A DNA stretch of 11,830 nt from positions 1-11,830 of the forward strand of contig CALDHV010000137.1 in NCBI GenBank assembly GCA_937902305.1, read 5' to 3'. Of the stretch, positions 4,902 to 11,830 are shown piece after piece; the stretch's first letter is position 1; each line of letters starts with the position of its first letter. The DNA comes from an uncultured Clostridia bacterium. GTDB taxonomy: Bacteria > Bacillota > Clostridia > Oscillospirales > Acutalibacteraceae. The position numbers and the translations under genes were made by a program. The notes beneath the pieces were generated by a model. That model had not been told where the DNA came from. It saw nothing but the letters and a program-made list of their open reading frames with translations, and searched no databases.

Positions 4902-6206
4902 TTACAGTTGGCGGTTGTCGATGACGCGTTTAGCCTTGCCCTCACTGCGGGCAAGGGTCTTGGGGTTGACGAGGTGCACCTTGGCACCGATGCCGAGTGC
5001 CGAGCGCAATTGTTCGGTGATCTGGCGGGTGATTTTTTCAATGGATTTAATATCGTCGGCAAACATCGTCTCGCTCATTTCGACATTGATGTCCAGCGTG
5101 TCGGTGTTGTTTTCGCGTCCGACGACGATCTGATAGTTCGGGGTGATCTCACCACCGCTGACGCGGAGCAGTACCTCCTCGATCTGCGACGGGAAAACAT
5201 TCACGCCGCGGATGATGAGCATATCGTCACTGCGACCGGACGGCTTTCGCATCCGCACGTGGGTGCGTCCGCAGGCGCACGGCTCGTAGTTGAGCGAGCA
5301 GATATCGCGGGTGCGGTAGCGGATGAGCGGGAAGCCCTCCTTAGTGAGGGTGGTGAATACCAGCTCGCCGGGCTCACCCTCCGGTAATACCGCGCCGGTA
5401 TCGGGGTCGATGATCTCGGGGATAAAGCGATCCTCCCAGACGTGCATACCCGCCTGCTTTTCACATTCGCATCCGACACCCGGCCCGAGGATCTCGGACA
5501 GCCCGTAAATATCATACGCCTTGATATGCAGTTTTTCCTCAATGGTGCGGCGCATATCCTCCGTCCACGGCTCGGCACCGAAAATGCCAACCTTGAGCTT
5601 TAGTTGATCCTTGACGCCCATTTCTTCAATGGCTTCCGCAAGATACAGCGCGTAGGAGGGGGTGGCAAAGAGGATGGTCGTGCCGAAATCAATCATCGTC
5701 TGTATCTGCCGCTGGGTGTTGCCGGTGGAGGCGGGGATGACGGTCGCACCGATCTTCTGCGCGCCGTTGTGCGCGCCCAGCCCGCCGGTGAACAGCCCAT
5801 ATCCGAAGCATATTTGCGCAAAATCGGTGCTGTCACAGCCGATGGCGGTCAGCATACGGGCAATGCAGTCCGCCCACATATCGAGGTCGTTTTCGGTATA
5901 GCCGACGACTATCTGCTTGCCGGTTGTGCCGGAGGATGCGTGCACCCGCACGATCTTGTCCATCGGCTCGGCAAAAAGCCCGTAGGGGTAGCAGTCCCGC
6001 AGGTCGCTTTTATATGAGAAGGGCAGGCGGGCGAGGTCATCCACGCCGCGAATATCCTCCGGGCGCAGTCCTGCCTCCTCCATACGCTGACGGAACAGTG
6101 GCACCCTCTCATACATACGGGCGACCTGCTGCACGAGTCGCTCACTTTGCAAAGCGCGAAGCTCCTCACGCGGCATTTTTTCGATTTTCGGATCCCACAT
6201 AGGCAT
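4902..6206 (-). CDS. paaK: Phenylacetate-CoA ligase family enzyme (aryl-CoA ligase)
   Basis: The 434-residue protein is the usual PaaK length. It catalyses arylacetate + ATP + CoA to aryl-acetyl-CoA, AMP and PPi in the cytosol. Visible motifs of the adenylate-forming fold are the phosphate loop SSGTTGKQ (91-98), 'YGLSE' (234-238), 'YRTRD' (297-301) and 'GRSDDMLIIRGVNVFPSQIE' (324-343). The C-terminal lid has 'ARSEGKAKRVID' (419-430), with the likely catalytic lysine at 424 or 426. Cys246, Cys248, Cys310 and Cys312 may be a structural metal site. The ATG at 6206 has AAGGAG 8 nt ahead; an ATG two codons later is an alternative. It lies 20 nt after iorB. In this operon the probable substrate is phenyl-, 4-hydroxyphenyl- or indole-acetate, feeding or draining IorAB. 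The family is secure, the substrate is not. Confidence 0.93.
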   Translation of the reverse strand: MPMWDPKIEKMPREELRALQSERLVQQVARMYERVPLFRQRMEEAGLRPEDIRGVDDLARLPFSYKSDLRDCYPYGLFAEPMDKIVRVHASSGTTGKQIVVGYTENDLDMWADCIARMLTAIGCDSTDFAQICFGYGLFTGGLGAHNGAQKIGATVIPASTGNTQRQIQTMIDFGTTILFATPSYALYLAEAIEEMGVKDQLKLKVGIFGAEPWTEDMRRTIEEKLHIKAYDIYGLSEILGPGVGCECEKQAGMHVWEDRFIPEIIDPDTGAVLPEGEPGELVFTTLTKEGFPLIRYRTRDICSLNYEPCACGRTHVRMRKPSGRSDDMLIIRGVNVFPSQIEEVLLRVSGGEITPNYQIVVGRENNTDTLDINVEMSETMFADDIKSIEKITRQITEQLRSALGIGAKVHLVNPKTLARSEGKAKRVIDNRQL

Positions 6207-6226
6207 AGTATTGGCTCCTTTTCGGC

Positions 6227-6796
6227 TTATTGGTACTGGTAGCCGAGATCAAACGCTTTGAGATTAACATCGAGCAACTTGGCGGGAACGGTCTGACGGA
6301 GACTTTGCACCCATTTGTCGTAGGCGATCTCGCTGTTCTTGGCAAGAACACCGATCAGCACGACATTGACCGCCTTGAAGCTACCGGCTTCTTCTGCGAG
6401 TTTGAGCGCGTCCAGCAGTATAGTATCTGCTTTTTCGGACAGTTTATGCGCCAGATCCTCCGGATACGCCATCGCGCCGGAAATGACCGGCATCGGGTCG
6501 ATCTGCGTATCGTTGACGATCATTCTGCCGCCCTTTTTCAGATAGGGGAGCGCACGGGCGGCCTCCAGCATTTCAAAAGCCAGCACAATATCGGCTTCGC
6601 CGACATCAATGCGGGGAGAATATACCTTGTCACCATATTTTACATAGGTGACGACACTGCCGCCGCGCTGGCTCATACCGTGTACCTCGGACAGCTTGAC
6701 ATCGTAGCCTTCCCGCAGGAGAGTATTGCCCAAAATGCGGCTGGCAAGCAGAGTGCCCTGCCCGCCGACGCCGACGATCATAATGCTTTTTACCAT
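6227..6796 (-). CDS. iorB: Indolepyruvate:ferredoxin oxidoreductase, beta subunit
   Basis: I choose the ATG at 6794-6796 (MVKSIMIVGVGGQG, 189 residues): GGAGG in the tail of iorA is about 9-10 nt upstream, whereas the TTG three codons earlier abuts that site. This is the gamma-type domain of 2-oxoacid:ferredoxin oxidoreductases, about the usual length of about 190-200. The glycine-rich 'GVGGQG' (9-14) and signature EVHGMSQRGGSV (37-48) are both present. With IorA it interconverts aryl-pyruvate + CoA + oxidised ferredoxin and aryl-acetyl-CoA + CO2 + reduced ferredoxin. It follows iorA after 5 nt, which suggests coupled translation and equal subunit supply. Nothing is missing or truncated. The direction of flux in this organism is discussed under findings. 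Confidence 0.95.
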   Translation of the reverse strand: MVKSIMIVGVGGQGTLLASRILGNTLLREGYDVKLSEVHGMSQRGGSVVTYVKYGDKVYSPRIDVGEADIVLAFEMLEAARALPYLKKGGRMIVNDTQIDPMPVISGAMAYPEDLAHKLSEKADTILLDALKLAEEAGSFKAVNVVLIGVLAKNSEIAYDKWVQSLRQTVPAKLLDVNLKAFDLGYQYQ

Positions 6797-6801
6797 CTTG
6801 C

Positions 6802-8535
6802 TCAATCCTCCTTACTGATCGCGTGGAACGGACACACATTCATACACAGACCGCAACCGTTGCATTGCGTGTGGTCGATCTTGACTGCGCCGTCCTTGAC
6901 GGAGATGGCGGGACAGCCGAGCTTCACACACGCCTTACAGTTGCGACATTCGTCACCGATCACACAGCGACCGGTGTATTTGACCCGCTTGAGCATCGCA
7001 CAGGGACGCTGGGCGATGATGACCGACGGCGCTTCGGTCGCGGTCTCCTCCTTGACGACCTCCTCAAACCGCTTGAGGTCGAACGGATCGACCACGGTCA
7101 CGCGGTCAATGCCGAGCGACTTGCACAGCAGTACGAGATTGACCTGCTTGGTCTCCTCGCCGCGGATGGTGTAGCCGGTGGTGGGGTTGTCCTGATGTCC
7201 GGTCATACCGGTGATGGAGTTGTCGAGGATGATGACGGTGTTGATGCCCTTGTTATACACGATGTCGGACAGTCCGGTGATGCCGGAGTGGATGAAGGTG
7301 GAATCGCCGATGACCGACACGAGCTTTTTGGCAAAATCGTTGCCGCGTGCCTTTGCCATACCGTGGGCGGCACCGATCGAGGCACCCATACAGAGCGTGG
7401 TATCAATGGTGCAGAGCGGCGGCACAGCGCCGAGGGTATAGCATCCAATATCGCCGGCGACGACCAGCCCGAGCTTTTTCAGCACATAGAAGGTGCCGCG
7501 GTGCGGACAGCCGGCACACATCACCGGCGGACGCGCCGGGAGGGTCTCCTCCAGCGCGGTGTGCTCCGCGGCGGGGATGCCGAGCACGGCGGCGCGGATC
7601 ATCGTCGGATCGTATTCGCCCAGCAGGGTAAAGGCTTCCTTGCCGATGACCGACAGACCGAGTGCTTTGCAATGGTTTTCGATGACGGGGTCAAGCTCCT
7701 CGATGACATAGACCGTCTTGCATTGCTCCGCAAACGCGCGCAGGGATTTTTCCGGCAGGGGATTGATCAGCCCGAGCGTGAAATAGTTCACCTTATCGCC
7801 GAGCGCCTCCCGCGCGTACATTGCGGTGGTGCCGGCGACGATGACGCCGATGTCCGAGTCGTTCATTTCCACCCGGTTGAGCGGGGTGGTTTCACTGTAT
7901 TCCTTCAACGCCAGCATCCGCTTTTCGACCTCGACGTGACGCTTGATGGCGTTGCCGGGGAGCATCACGTATTTGCCGGCATCCTTTTCGTACGGCTTGA
8001 GCTCGATGGGCTGACGCTCCTCGATCTTGACGATGCTCTGCGAATGGGAAACGCGGGTGGACAGACGCACGAATACCGGCGTATCAAATTGCTCGCTGAG
8101 CTCGAACGCCAGCCGGGTCATATCGCGACATTCGCCGGAGTCGGCAGGCTCGAGCATCGGGAGCTTGGCGGCGATGGCGTAGTGGCGAGAATCCTGCTCG
8201 TTTTGCGAGGAGTGGATGCCCTGGTCATCGGCAACGCAGAAGACCAGTCCGGCGTTGACGCCGGTATAGGCGGCGGCAAAGACCGGGTCAGCCATCACAT
8301 TGAGCCCGACGTGCTTCATACAGCTCATACTGCGCGCGCCGGCGATGGCGGCACCGATGGCGACCTCCGCGCCGACCTTTTCATTCGGTGCCCATTCGAC
8401 GTGAACGCCGTCGTATTGCGCCATACATTCGGTGATTTCGGTGCTGGGGGTGCCGGGGTAAGAGGATACGACCCGCACGCCGGCTTCAAATGCGCCCTGC
8501 GCGACCGCGGCATTGCCCAATAACAGTTTTCTCAT
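6802..8535 (-). CDS. iorA: Indolepyruvate:ferredoxin oxidoreductase, alpha subunit
   Basis: The 577-residue protein matches IorA in length and order. The N-terminal pyrimidine-binding domain (about 1-165) has 'SSYPGTPSTEI' and 'ADDQGIHSSQNEQDSRHYA'. It is followed by a transketolase-C-like part (about 225-320). The thiamine-diphosphate domain (about 335-510) has 'CAGCPHRG' (340-347), 'GDIGCYTLG' (361-369) and the TPP/Mg motif from GDS (410-412) to 'DNSITGMTGHQ' (438-448). The C-terminal ferredoxin domain has C530, C533, C536, C541 and then C558, C561, C564, C568, enough for two [4Fe-4S] clusters. The ATG at 8535 has GGAAGG about 6 nt upstream. It lies 33 nt after the ligase gene. Substrates are indole-, phenyl- or 4-hydroxyphenyl-pyruvate; the tyrosine T-box upstream favours the last. 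The enzyme is oxygen-sensitive, so the host is an anaerobe. Confidence 0.96.
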   Translation of the reverse strand: MRKLLLGNAAVAQGAFEAGVRVVSSYPGTPSTEITECMAQYDGVHVEWAPNEKVGAEVAIGAAIAGARSMSCMKHVGLNVMADPVFAAAYTGVNAGLVFCVADDQGIHSSQNEQDSRHYAIAAKLPMLEPADSGECRDMTRLAFELSEQFDTPVFVRLSTRVSHSQSIVKIEERQPIELKPYEKDAGKYVMLPGNAIKRHVEVEKRMLALKEYSETTPLNRVEMNDSDIGVIVAGTTAMYAREALGDKVNYFTLGLINPLPEKSLRAFAEQCKTVYVIEELDPVIENHCKALGLSVIGKEAFTLLGEYDPTMIRAAVLGIPAAEHTALEETLPARPPVMCAGCPHRGTFYVLKKLGLVVAGDIGCYTLGAVPPLCTIDTTLCMGASIGAAHGMAKARGNDFAKKLVSVIGDSTFIHSGITGLSDIVYNKGINTVIILDNSITGMTGHQDNPTTGYTIRGEETKQVNLVLLCKSLGIDRVTVVDPFDLKRFEEVVKEETATEAPSVIIAQRPCAMLKRVKYTGRCVIGDECRNCKACVKLGCPAISVKDGAVKIDHTQCNGCGLCMNVCPFHAISKED

Positions 8536-8568
8536 AAATGTCCTTCCTTTCGGGTGTAGTAGAATAAT

Positions 8569-10203
8569 TCAGCGTTGCGTCTGTTGTGCGACGAGGCTTT
8601 TCCCGCCGTATTTTTCGCGTAGCTTCGGTTTTTCGATCTTGCCGGTGGGATTGCGCGGAATATCGTCAAAGATGATCTGCCGCGGCCGCTTGTAGCGCGG
8701 CAGCTCGGCACAGAAGCTCTCCAGCTCCTCCTGCGTGAGGCTAAAGCCCTCCTTGACCTCGACGATGGCGGCGGCGACCTCGCCCAGCCGTTCGTCCGGT
8801 ACACCGATTACGGCAACATCCTTGACGGCGTTATGCTTGCGGATAAAGTTTTCGATCTGCACGGGATAAAGATTTTCACCGCCGGTGATGATGACATCCT
8901 TTTTGCGGTCAACGAGATAGATAAAGCCGTCCTCGTCCTCCATCGCCATATCGCCGGTGAACAGCCAGCCGTCGCCGAGCACCTCTTTGGTGGCGGCCTC
9001 ATCCTTGTAGTAGCAGGTCATCACGCCCGGCCCAAAGACGGCAAGCTCGCCGACCTCGCCGCGCGCGACATCCCGGCGGTTTTCATCGACGATGCGGGTC
9101 TGCCAGCCGTAGCCCGCCTTGCCGATGGCGCCGACCTTGTGGATATTTTCGACACCGAGGTGGACACAGCCGGGGCCGATGGATTCACTCAATCCGTAGT
9201 TGGTATCGTACTGATGGTGGGGGAAACGCTCCTTCCAGCGCTTGATGAGGCTGGGGGGAACGGGTTGTGCACCGATGTGCATCAGCCGCCATTGGTCGAG
9301 CGAATATTGCGTAAGGTCAATATCGCCGCGGTCGATGGCATCGAGTATATCCTGCGCCCAGGGCACCAACAGCCATACGATGGTGCACTTTTCCTCCGAT
9401 ACGGCGCGCAGTATCCACTCCGGCTTGACCCCCTTGAGCAGGACGGCCTTGCCGCCGACGAGGAAGCTACCAAACCAGTGCATTTTCGCGCCGGTGTGAT
9501 ACAGCGGCGGGATACAGAGGAATACATCGTCCTTGGTTTGCCCGTGATGGTGCTGCTCCACCTGCGCGGAGTGCATCAGGCTACGGTGGGGGTGGATGAT
9601 GGCTTTCGGGAAGCCGGTGGTGCCGGAGGAGAAATAGATCGCCGCCTCGTCCTCATCGGTGAGCGGGATCGCGGGAGCGGTATCGGCGCAGAAGCGCACC
9701 AGCTCGTCATAGCTTTCCGCAAAGGTCGGGCAATCTTCACCGACATACAGCCGCATTTTGACCCCCGGGATGCGGTCGGCAATATCCTCCACGCGTCCGA
9801 CGAACTCCGGCCCGAACAGCAGGACGGAGGCGTCCGCTTTTTCGAGGCAATACTTGATCTCGTCGGCGGTATAGCGGTAGTTGAGCGGGACGGCAAGCGC
9901 CCCGGTCTTGAGGATGCCGAAATAGATCGGCAACCATTCCAGACAGTTCATCAGCAGGATGGCGACCTTATCGCCCTTGCGGATACCGCGGGAGAGCAGA
10001 AAGTTCGCCAGGCGGTTGGATTTTTCATCAAACTGACCCCAGGTCAGCTCGGTGCGGAACGCGTCCACCGCACTGCTTTCGATCAGAGAATACTCCCGCC
10101 AGGTGACGGGCTGACGCTCGCGCTCCTGCGGGTTGATCTCGACCAGCGCGACATCGTCCCCGTAGAGACAGGCATTCTTTTCCAGAATTTCGGTGATGGG
10201 CAT
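8569..10203 (-). CDS. AMP-dependent acyl/aryl-CoA ligase
   Basis: The 544-residue protein is a class I adenylate-forming enzyme of the fatty-acyl/aryl-CoA ligase branch. It has phosphate loop FSSGTTGFPK (191-200), 'YGLSE' (336-340), 'GWLFTGD' (412-418), 'RKKDVIITGGENLYPVQIE' (433-451) and 'PRNPTGKIEK' (516-525) with catalytic Lys522. Near the N-terminus 'VTWREYSL' (33-40) and 'LTWGQFDEKSNRLAN' (53-67) look like a partial repeat of the entry motif, which I believe occurs in related clostridial ligases. The ATG at 10201-10203 has AAGGAGG 9 nt ahead. It is the first gene behind the T-box leader. It is a different subfamily from the PaaK-like enzyme in the same operon, so the two probably activate different acids, or one acts in each direction. 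Substrate not determinable. Confidence 0.9.
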   Translation of the reverse strand: MPITEILEKNACLYGDDVALVEINPQERERQPVTWREYSLIESSAVDAFRTELTWGQFDEKSNRLANFLLSRGIRKGDKVAILLMNCLEWLPIYFGILKTGALAVPLNYRYTADEIKYCLEKADASVLLFGPEFVGRVEDIADRIPGVKMRLYVGEDCPTFAESYDELVRFCADTAPAIPLTDEDEAAIYFSSGTTGFPKAIIHPHRSLMHSAQVEQHHHGQTKDDVFLCIPPLYHTGAKMHWFGSFLVGGKAVLLKGVKPEWILRAVSEEKCTIVWLLVPWAQDILDAIDRGDIDLTQYSLDQWRLMHIGAQPVPPSLIKRWKERFPHHQYDTNYGLSESIGPGCVHLGVENIHKVGAIGKAGYGWQTRIVDENRRDVARGEVGELAVFGPGVMTCYYKDEAATKEVLGDGWLFTGDMAMEDEDGFIYLVDRKKDVIITGGENLYPVQIENFIRKHNAVKDVAVIGVPDERLGEVAAAIVEVKEGFSLTQEELESFCAELPRYKRPRQIIFDDIPRNPTGKIEKPKLREKYGGKSLVAQQTQR

Positions 10204-10237
10204 ACTTGTTTTCCTCCTTTATTTTCCGCATCGGACG

Positions 10238-10274
10238 AAAACAAAAACCGCCCTCTGCGTGCAACAGAGGGCGG
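10238..10274 (-). terminator. T-box regulated terminator
   Basis: CCGCCCTCTG pairs perfectly with CAGAGGGCGG (10 bp, 7-nt loop), followed by TTTTTGTTTT. Its left arm is also needed by the antiterminator, so charging of tRNA-Tyr decides which of the two forms. Confidence 0.93.
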
Positions 10275-10526
10275 TGCATCGCACCGCGGTACCACCTCTA
10301 TTTACCGTTTTCTCACAAAAACGGCCTCATCAGGTACGGACGGCGGAGAAACGCCGCGTCTATACCCTTGTGCGATAACGGGCACGCCCGTTGTAGCCTA
10401 CTCGGATGACCTTTCGGTACACTGCTCGCGGAATGTATTCGACCCCGTCCGCTCCTGCCGACTTGCACCGACCGTCGGCTCTCTGAAAGGGAAGGGCGGG
10501 ACTACTTGTTTCCGTTCATCACATTT
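10238..10526 (-). ncRNA. T-box riboswitch leader, tyrosine specifier
   Basis: The conserved T-box AGGTGGTACCGCGG lies at 10284-10297 on the minus strand. Stem I is complete: lower helix CGGAA (10510-10514) with TTCCG (10429-10433), a specifier loop with AAGTAGT opposite GAATACA, and an AG-bulge region AGAGAGCCGAC and distal loop GGTCGGTGCAAG. The specifier after GAA is TAC (10435-10437), a tyrosine codon pairing with anticodon GTA. Stem III can form as GGTA-GAC-GGCG with CGCC-GTC-TACC. The antiterminator AGAGG(TGGT)ACC with GCGGTGC/GCACCGC is exclusive with the terminator downstream. The TGGT bulge complements ACCA of tRNA-Tyr. Uncharged tRNA-Tyr should favour read-through into the five-gene operon. 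Confidence 0.95.
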
Positions 10527-10532
10527 CAATGT

Positions 10533-10561
10533 ATTATAACAAGGAGAGGATTATATGTCAA
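10533..10561 (-). promoter_or_regulatory. Perfect-consensus sigma-A promoter of the T-box operon
   Basis: TTGACA (plus 10556-10561) and TATAAT (plus 10533-10538) are spaced by exactly 17 bp. Transcription should start near 10526, just before Stem I. A strong constitutive promoter with control by attenuation is the usual T-box design. Confidence 0.92.
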
Positions 10562-10645
10562 TACCGCATTGTGATTTTTTCTGTAAAACCCCGTCGAAAG
10601 GTGAATAAATATTTGGAAAAAATGCAAGAAAAATACTTTTTTCGG

Positions 10646-10674
10646 TAGACATAAAGGAATAAGTGTGATATAAT
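10646..10674 (+). promoter_or_regulatory. Sigma-A promoter of the MATE gene
   Basis: TAGACA (10646-10651) and TATAAT (10669-10674) are spaced by 17 bp, with an extended TG one base before the -10. It is divergent from the T-box operon promoter, about 85 bp away; the sequence between shows no further clear site. Confidence 0.8.
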
Positions 10675-10724
10675 TTCCATTTAGAATAATGCTTGTGAAA
10701 ATATTTTTGAAGGATTTGAGTACT

Positions 10725-11830
10725 TTGAACAATCAATTTGCCAAAAGTGCATACACCAGCTTTGTGATATGGGGTATGCTCTCCTCTATGAGTGCGACTG
10801 TGTGTACGCTGGTTGATGCTCTTCTGGTCGGTAATCTGGTCGGCAGTAACGGTCTGGCGGTCGTCAACATCTCGACCCCCGTGTTTTTGGTTTTTGCGCT
10901 GGTCGGACTGACCATCGGCATCGGTGCCAATGTGCGGGTCGGTCGGTTGCTCGGTGCCTCCGATGTGCAGGAGGCAAACCGCACATTCCACGCGGAAGCG
11001 GTGGTAAGCCTTGGGATCGGTGTGCTTTTTCTCATCGTTCCTATTTTCTTCCGTGATCCGTTCCTGCACTTTTTGGGCGTGACCGATGAGCTGATGGGGT
11101 TGGCATCGCAATACCTGACCGTTGTGATGTATTCCGCGCCGATTTTTGTGTTTTACAATATGCTTTCCATATCCGTGCGCACCGATAGTGACCCGAAGCT
11201 GGCGGCTTTGGCTTCCGGTGTCGTCATTGTGATGAATCTGTCTCTTGACCTTGTGTTTATGAAGGTTTTCGAGTGGGGCATCATCGGCGCGTCGGCATCG
11301 CTGTGCATTGCCGAGCTTGCCGGTACGGTCGTGCTGATGACCCATTTCTTCAAAAAACGCTCCTTGTTGCGTCTGGGCTTCACCAAGCCGAAGCGGGGCG
11401 ATGTCGGCGGCTTTGTTTTCAACGGCTTCGGAATGGGCTCGGCGTATGTCTTCCAGGCATTGGTGATGCTGGTTTTCAACTCTCTGCTGTTACGCAACGG
11501 TGGGGAGAGCGGCGTCAGTTATGTGGCGATCTTCGGTGTTCTCTACACGGTCAGTCTGATCCCGTTTGCAATATATGACGGCGCGTCTAACGCTCTTTCT
11601 ACCGTTGTGTCGATCTTTCTCGGCGAGTTGGATACCAAAAGCGCGCAGAACGTTATGCGTTACGGCTTGACACTTGTCGTCGCGGCGGGCCTGGTCATCT
11701 CGACAGTATGTGCGATATTTGCTGATCGGGTCGCCGTTCTGTTCGGCTTGACCGGAAAAGCCATTCTGGATATTGCCGAGCCTGCGATCCGCATTTTTGC
11801 CGCCAGCACCGTTTTTACCGGCATCAATAC
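10725..11830 (+). CDS. MATE-family multidrug/metabolite exporter (partial, 3' cut)
   Basis: The frame stays open from TTG 10725 to the window end, giving 368 residues of an expected 440-460. I choose this TTG because GAAGGA lies 10 nt upstream. A TTG three codons earlier is too close to that site, and the first in-frame ATG would lose the N-terminal helix. The protein begins MNNQFAKSAYTSFVIWGMLS and is a string of hydrophobic helices. It has the MATE features 'TLVDALLVGNLVGSNGLAVVNISTPVF', an early polar loop ending 'VGRLLGASDVQEANRTF', and 'DPKLAALASGVVIVMNLSLDLVFM' before the sixth helix. MATE proteins export cationic drugs or metabolites using Na+ or H+ gradients across the cell membrane. 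It is transcribed from its own promoter away from the aromatic operon, so a shared role is not shown. Substrate unknown. Confidence 0.9.
   Translation, partial: MNNQFAKSAYTSFVIWGMLSSMSATVCTLVDALLVGNLVGSNGLAVVNISTPVFLVFALVGLTIGIGANVRVGRLLGASDVQEANRTFHAEAVVSLGIGVLFLIVPIFFRDPFLHFLGVTDELMGLASQYLTVVMYSAPIFVFYNMLSISVRTDSDPKLAALASGVVIVMNLSLDLVFMKVFEWGIIGASASLCIAELAGTVVLMTHFFKKRSLLRLGFTKPKRGDVGGFVFNGFGMGSAYVFQALVMLVFNSLLLRNGGESGVSYVAIFGVLYTVSLIPFAIYDGASNALSTVVSIFLGELDTKSAQNVMRYGLTLVVAAGLVISTVCAIFADRVAVLFGLTGKAILDIAEPAIRIFAASTVFTGIN

Noticed and set aside
6797..6805. TTG start at 6805 for iorB
   Set aside because: That codon abuts the GGAGG ribosome site, while the ATG three codons later has correct spacing and begins the conserved nucleotide-loop strand.
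6823..8523. A 566-codon open frame on the plus strand opposite iorA
   Set aside because: It is the antisense shadow of a well-conserved gene with GC-rich third positions. The product lacks any recognisable domain.
10326..10333. CTGATGAG followed by a 7-bp hairpin, resembling a hammerhead ribozyme core
   Set aside because: The GAAA needed after stem II is missing and no cleavage site with stem III is seen. The stretch is the linker between Stem III and the antiterminator of the T-box.
8833..10539. A 568-codon open frame on the plus strand opposite the ligase and T-box leader
   Set aside because: It runs through the structured T-box RNA and promoter region and mirrors the codon pattern of the ligase gene, so it is an antisense shadow.
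1..11830. CRISPR arrays, insertion sequences, phage or toxin-antitoxin genes
   Set aside because: No regularly spaced direct repeats, transposase or integrase frames, or recognisable toxin pairs were seen on either strand.

Overview
The window looks like chromosomal DNA of an anaerobic Gram-positive bacterium of class Clostridia, probably a gut-type Oscillospiraceae relative. The evidence is a T-box riboswitch leader, consensus sigma-A promoters, strong AGGAGG-type ribosome sites, tRNAs with encoded CCA, a DUF6514-like small protein, and oxygen-sensitive Fe-S enzymes including a 2-oxoacid:ferredoxin oxidoreductase. Species assignment is inference only. Most of the window is moderately GC-rich; the left end (1-600) is clearly AT-richer.

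Layout, left to right. (1) 1-600: a small VOC/glyoxalase-fold gene on the minus strand, then an AT-rich intergenic stretch with three strong inverted repeats and no gene. (2) 609-899: a minus-strand tRNA-Met(CAT)/tRNA-Tyr(GTA) unit with its own promoter and terminator. (3) 918-3906: an AraC-type regulator (minus) divergent from a two-gene plus-strand operon. That operon encodes a QueG/reductive-dehalogenase-like double [4Fe-4S] protein and a peptidase-U32-like, cysteine-rich protein. The divergent control region carries two GACAnnTGTC sites 21 bp apart, and the inner flank of one overlaps the araC -35 box. (4) 4052-4368: a DUF6514-like gene whose -10 box lies inside a 15-bp palindrome. (5) 4402-10561: a minus-strand operon read right to left, acyl/aryl-CoA ligase, iorA, iorB, paaK-like aryl-CoA ligase, double-ACT protein. 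It is preceded by a perfect-consensus promoter and a complete T-box leader, and closed by a strong intrinsic terminator. (6) 10646-11830: the start of a MATE-family exporter, cut by the window end.

The centre of interest is region 5. The T-box specifier loop reads GAA-TAC-A, which is a tyrosine codon, and the antiterminator bulge TGGT matches the ACCA 3' end of the tRNA-Tyr gene in this same window. Uncharged tRNA-Tyr should therefore switch the operon on. Induction by tyrosine starvation suits a biosynthetic or salvage role better than amino-acid fermentation. In that role a CoA ligase activates an arylacetate (for example 4-hydroxyphenylacetate), and IorAB, running in the carboxylating direction with reduced ferredoxin, makes the aryl-pyruvate for transamination to tyrosine. 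This direction is known from methanogens; its control by a tyrosine T-box in a bacterium is my inference from the sequence.

The second point of interest is the AraC-controlled pair in region 3, a corrinoid/Fe-S-type protein next to a U32-like Fe-S protein with no assigned substrate.
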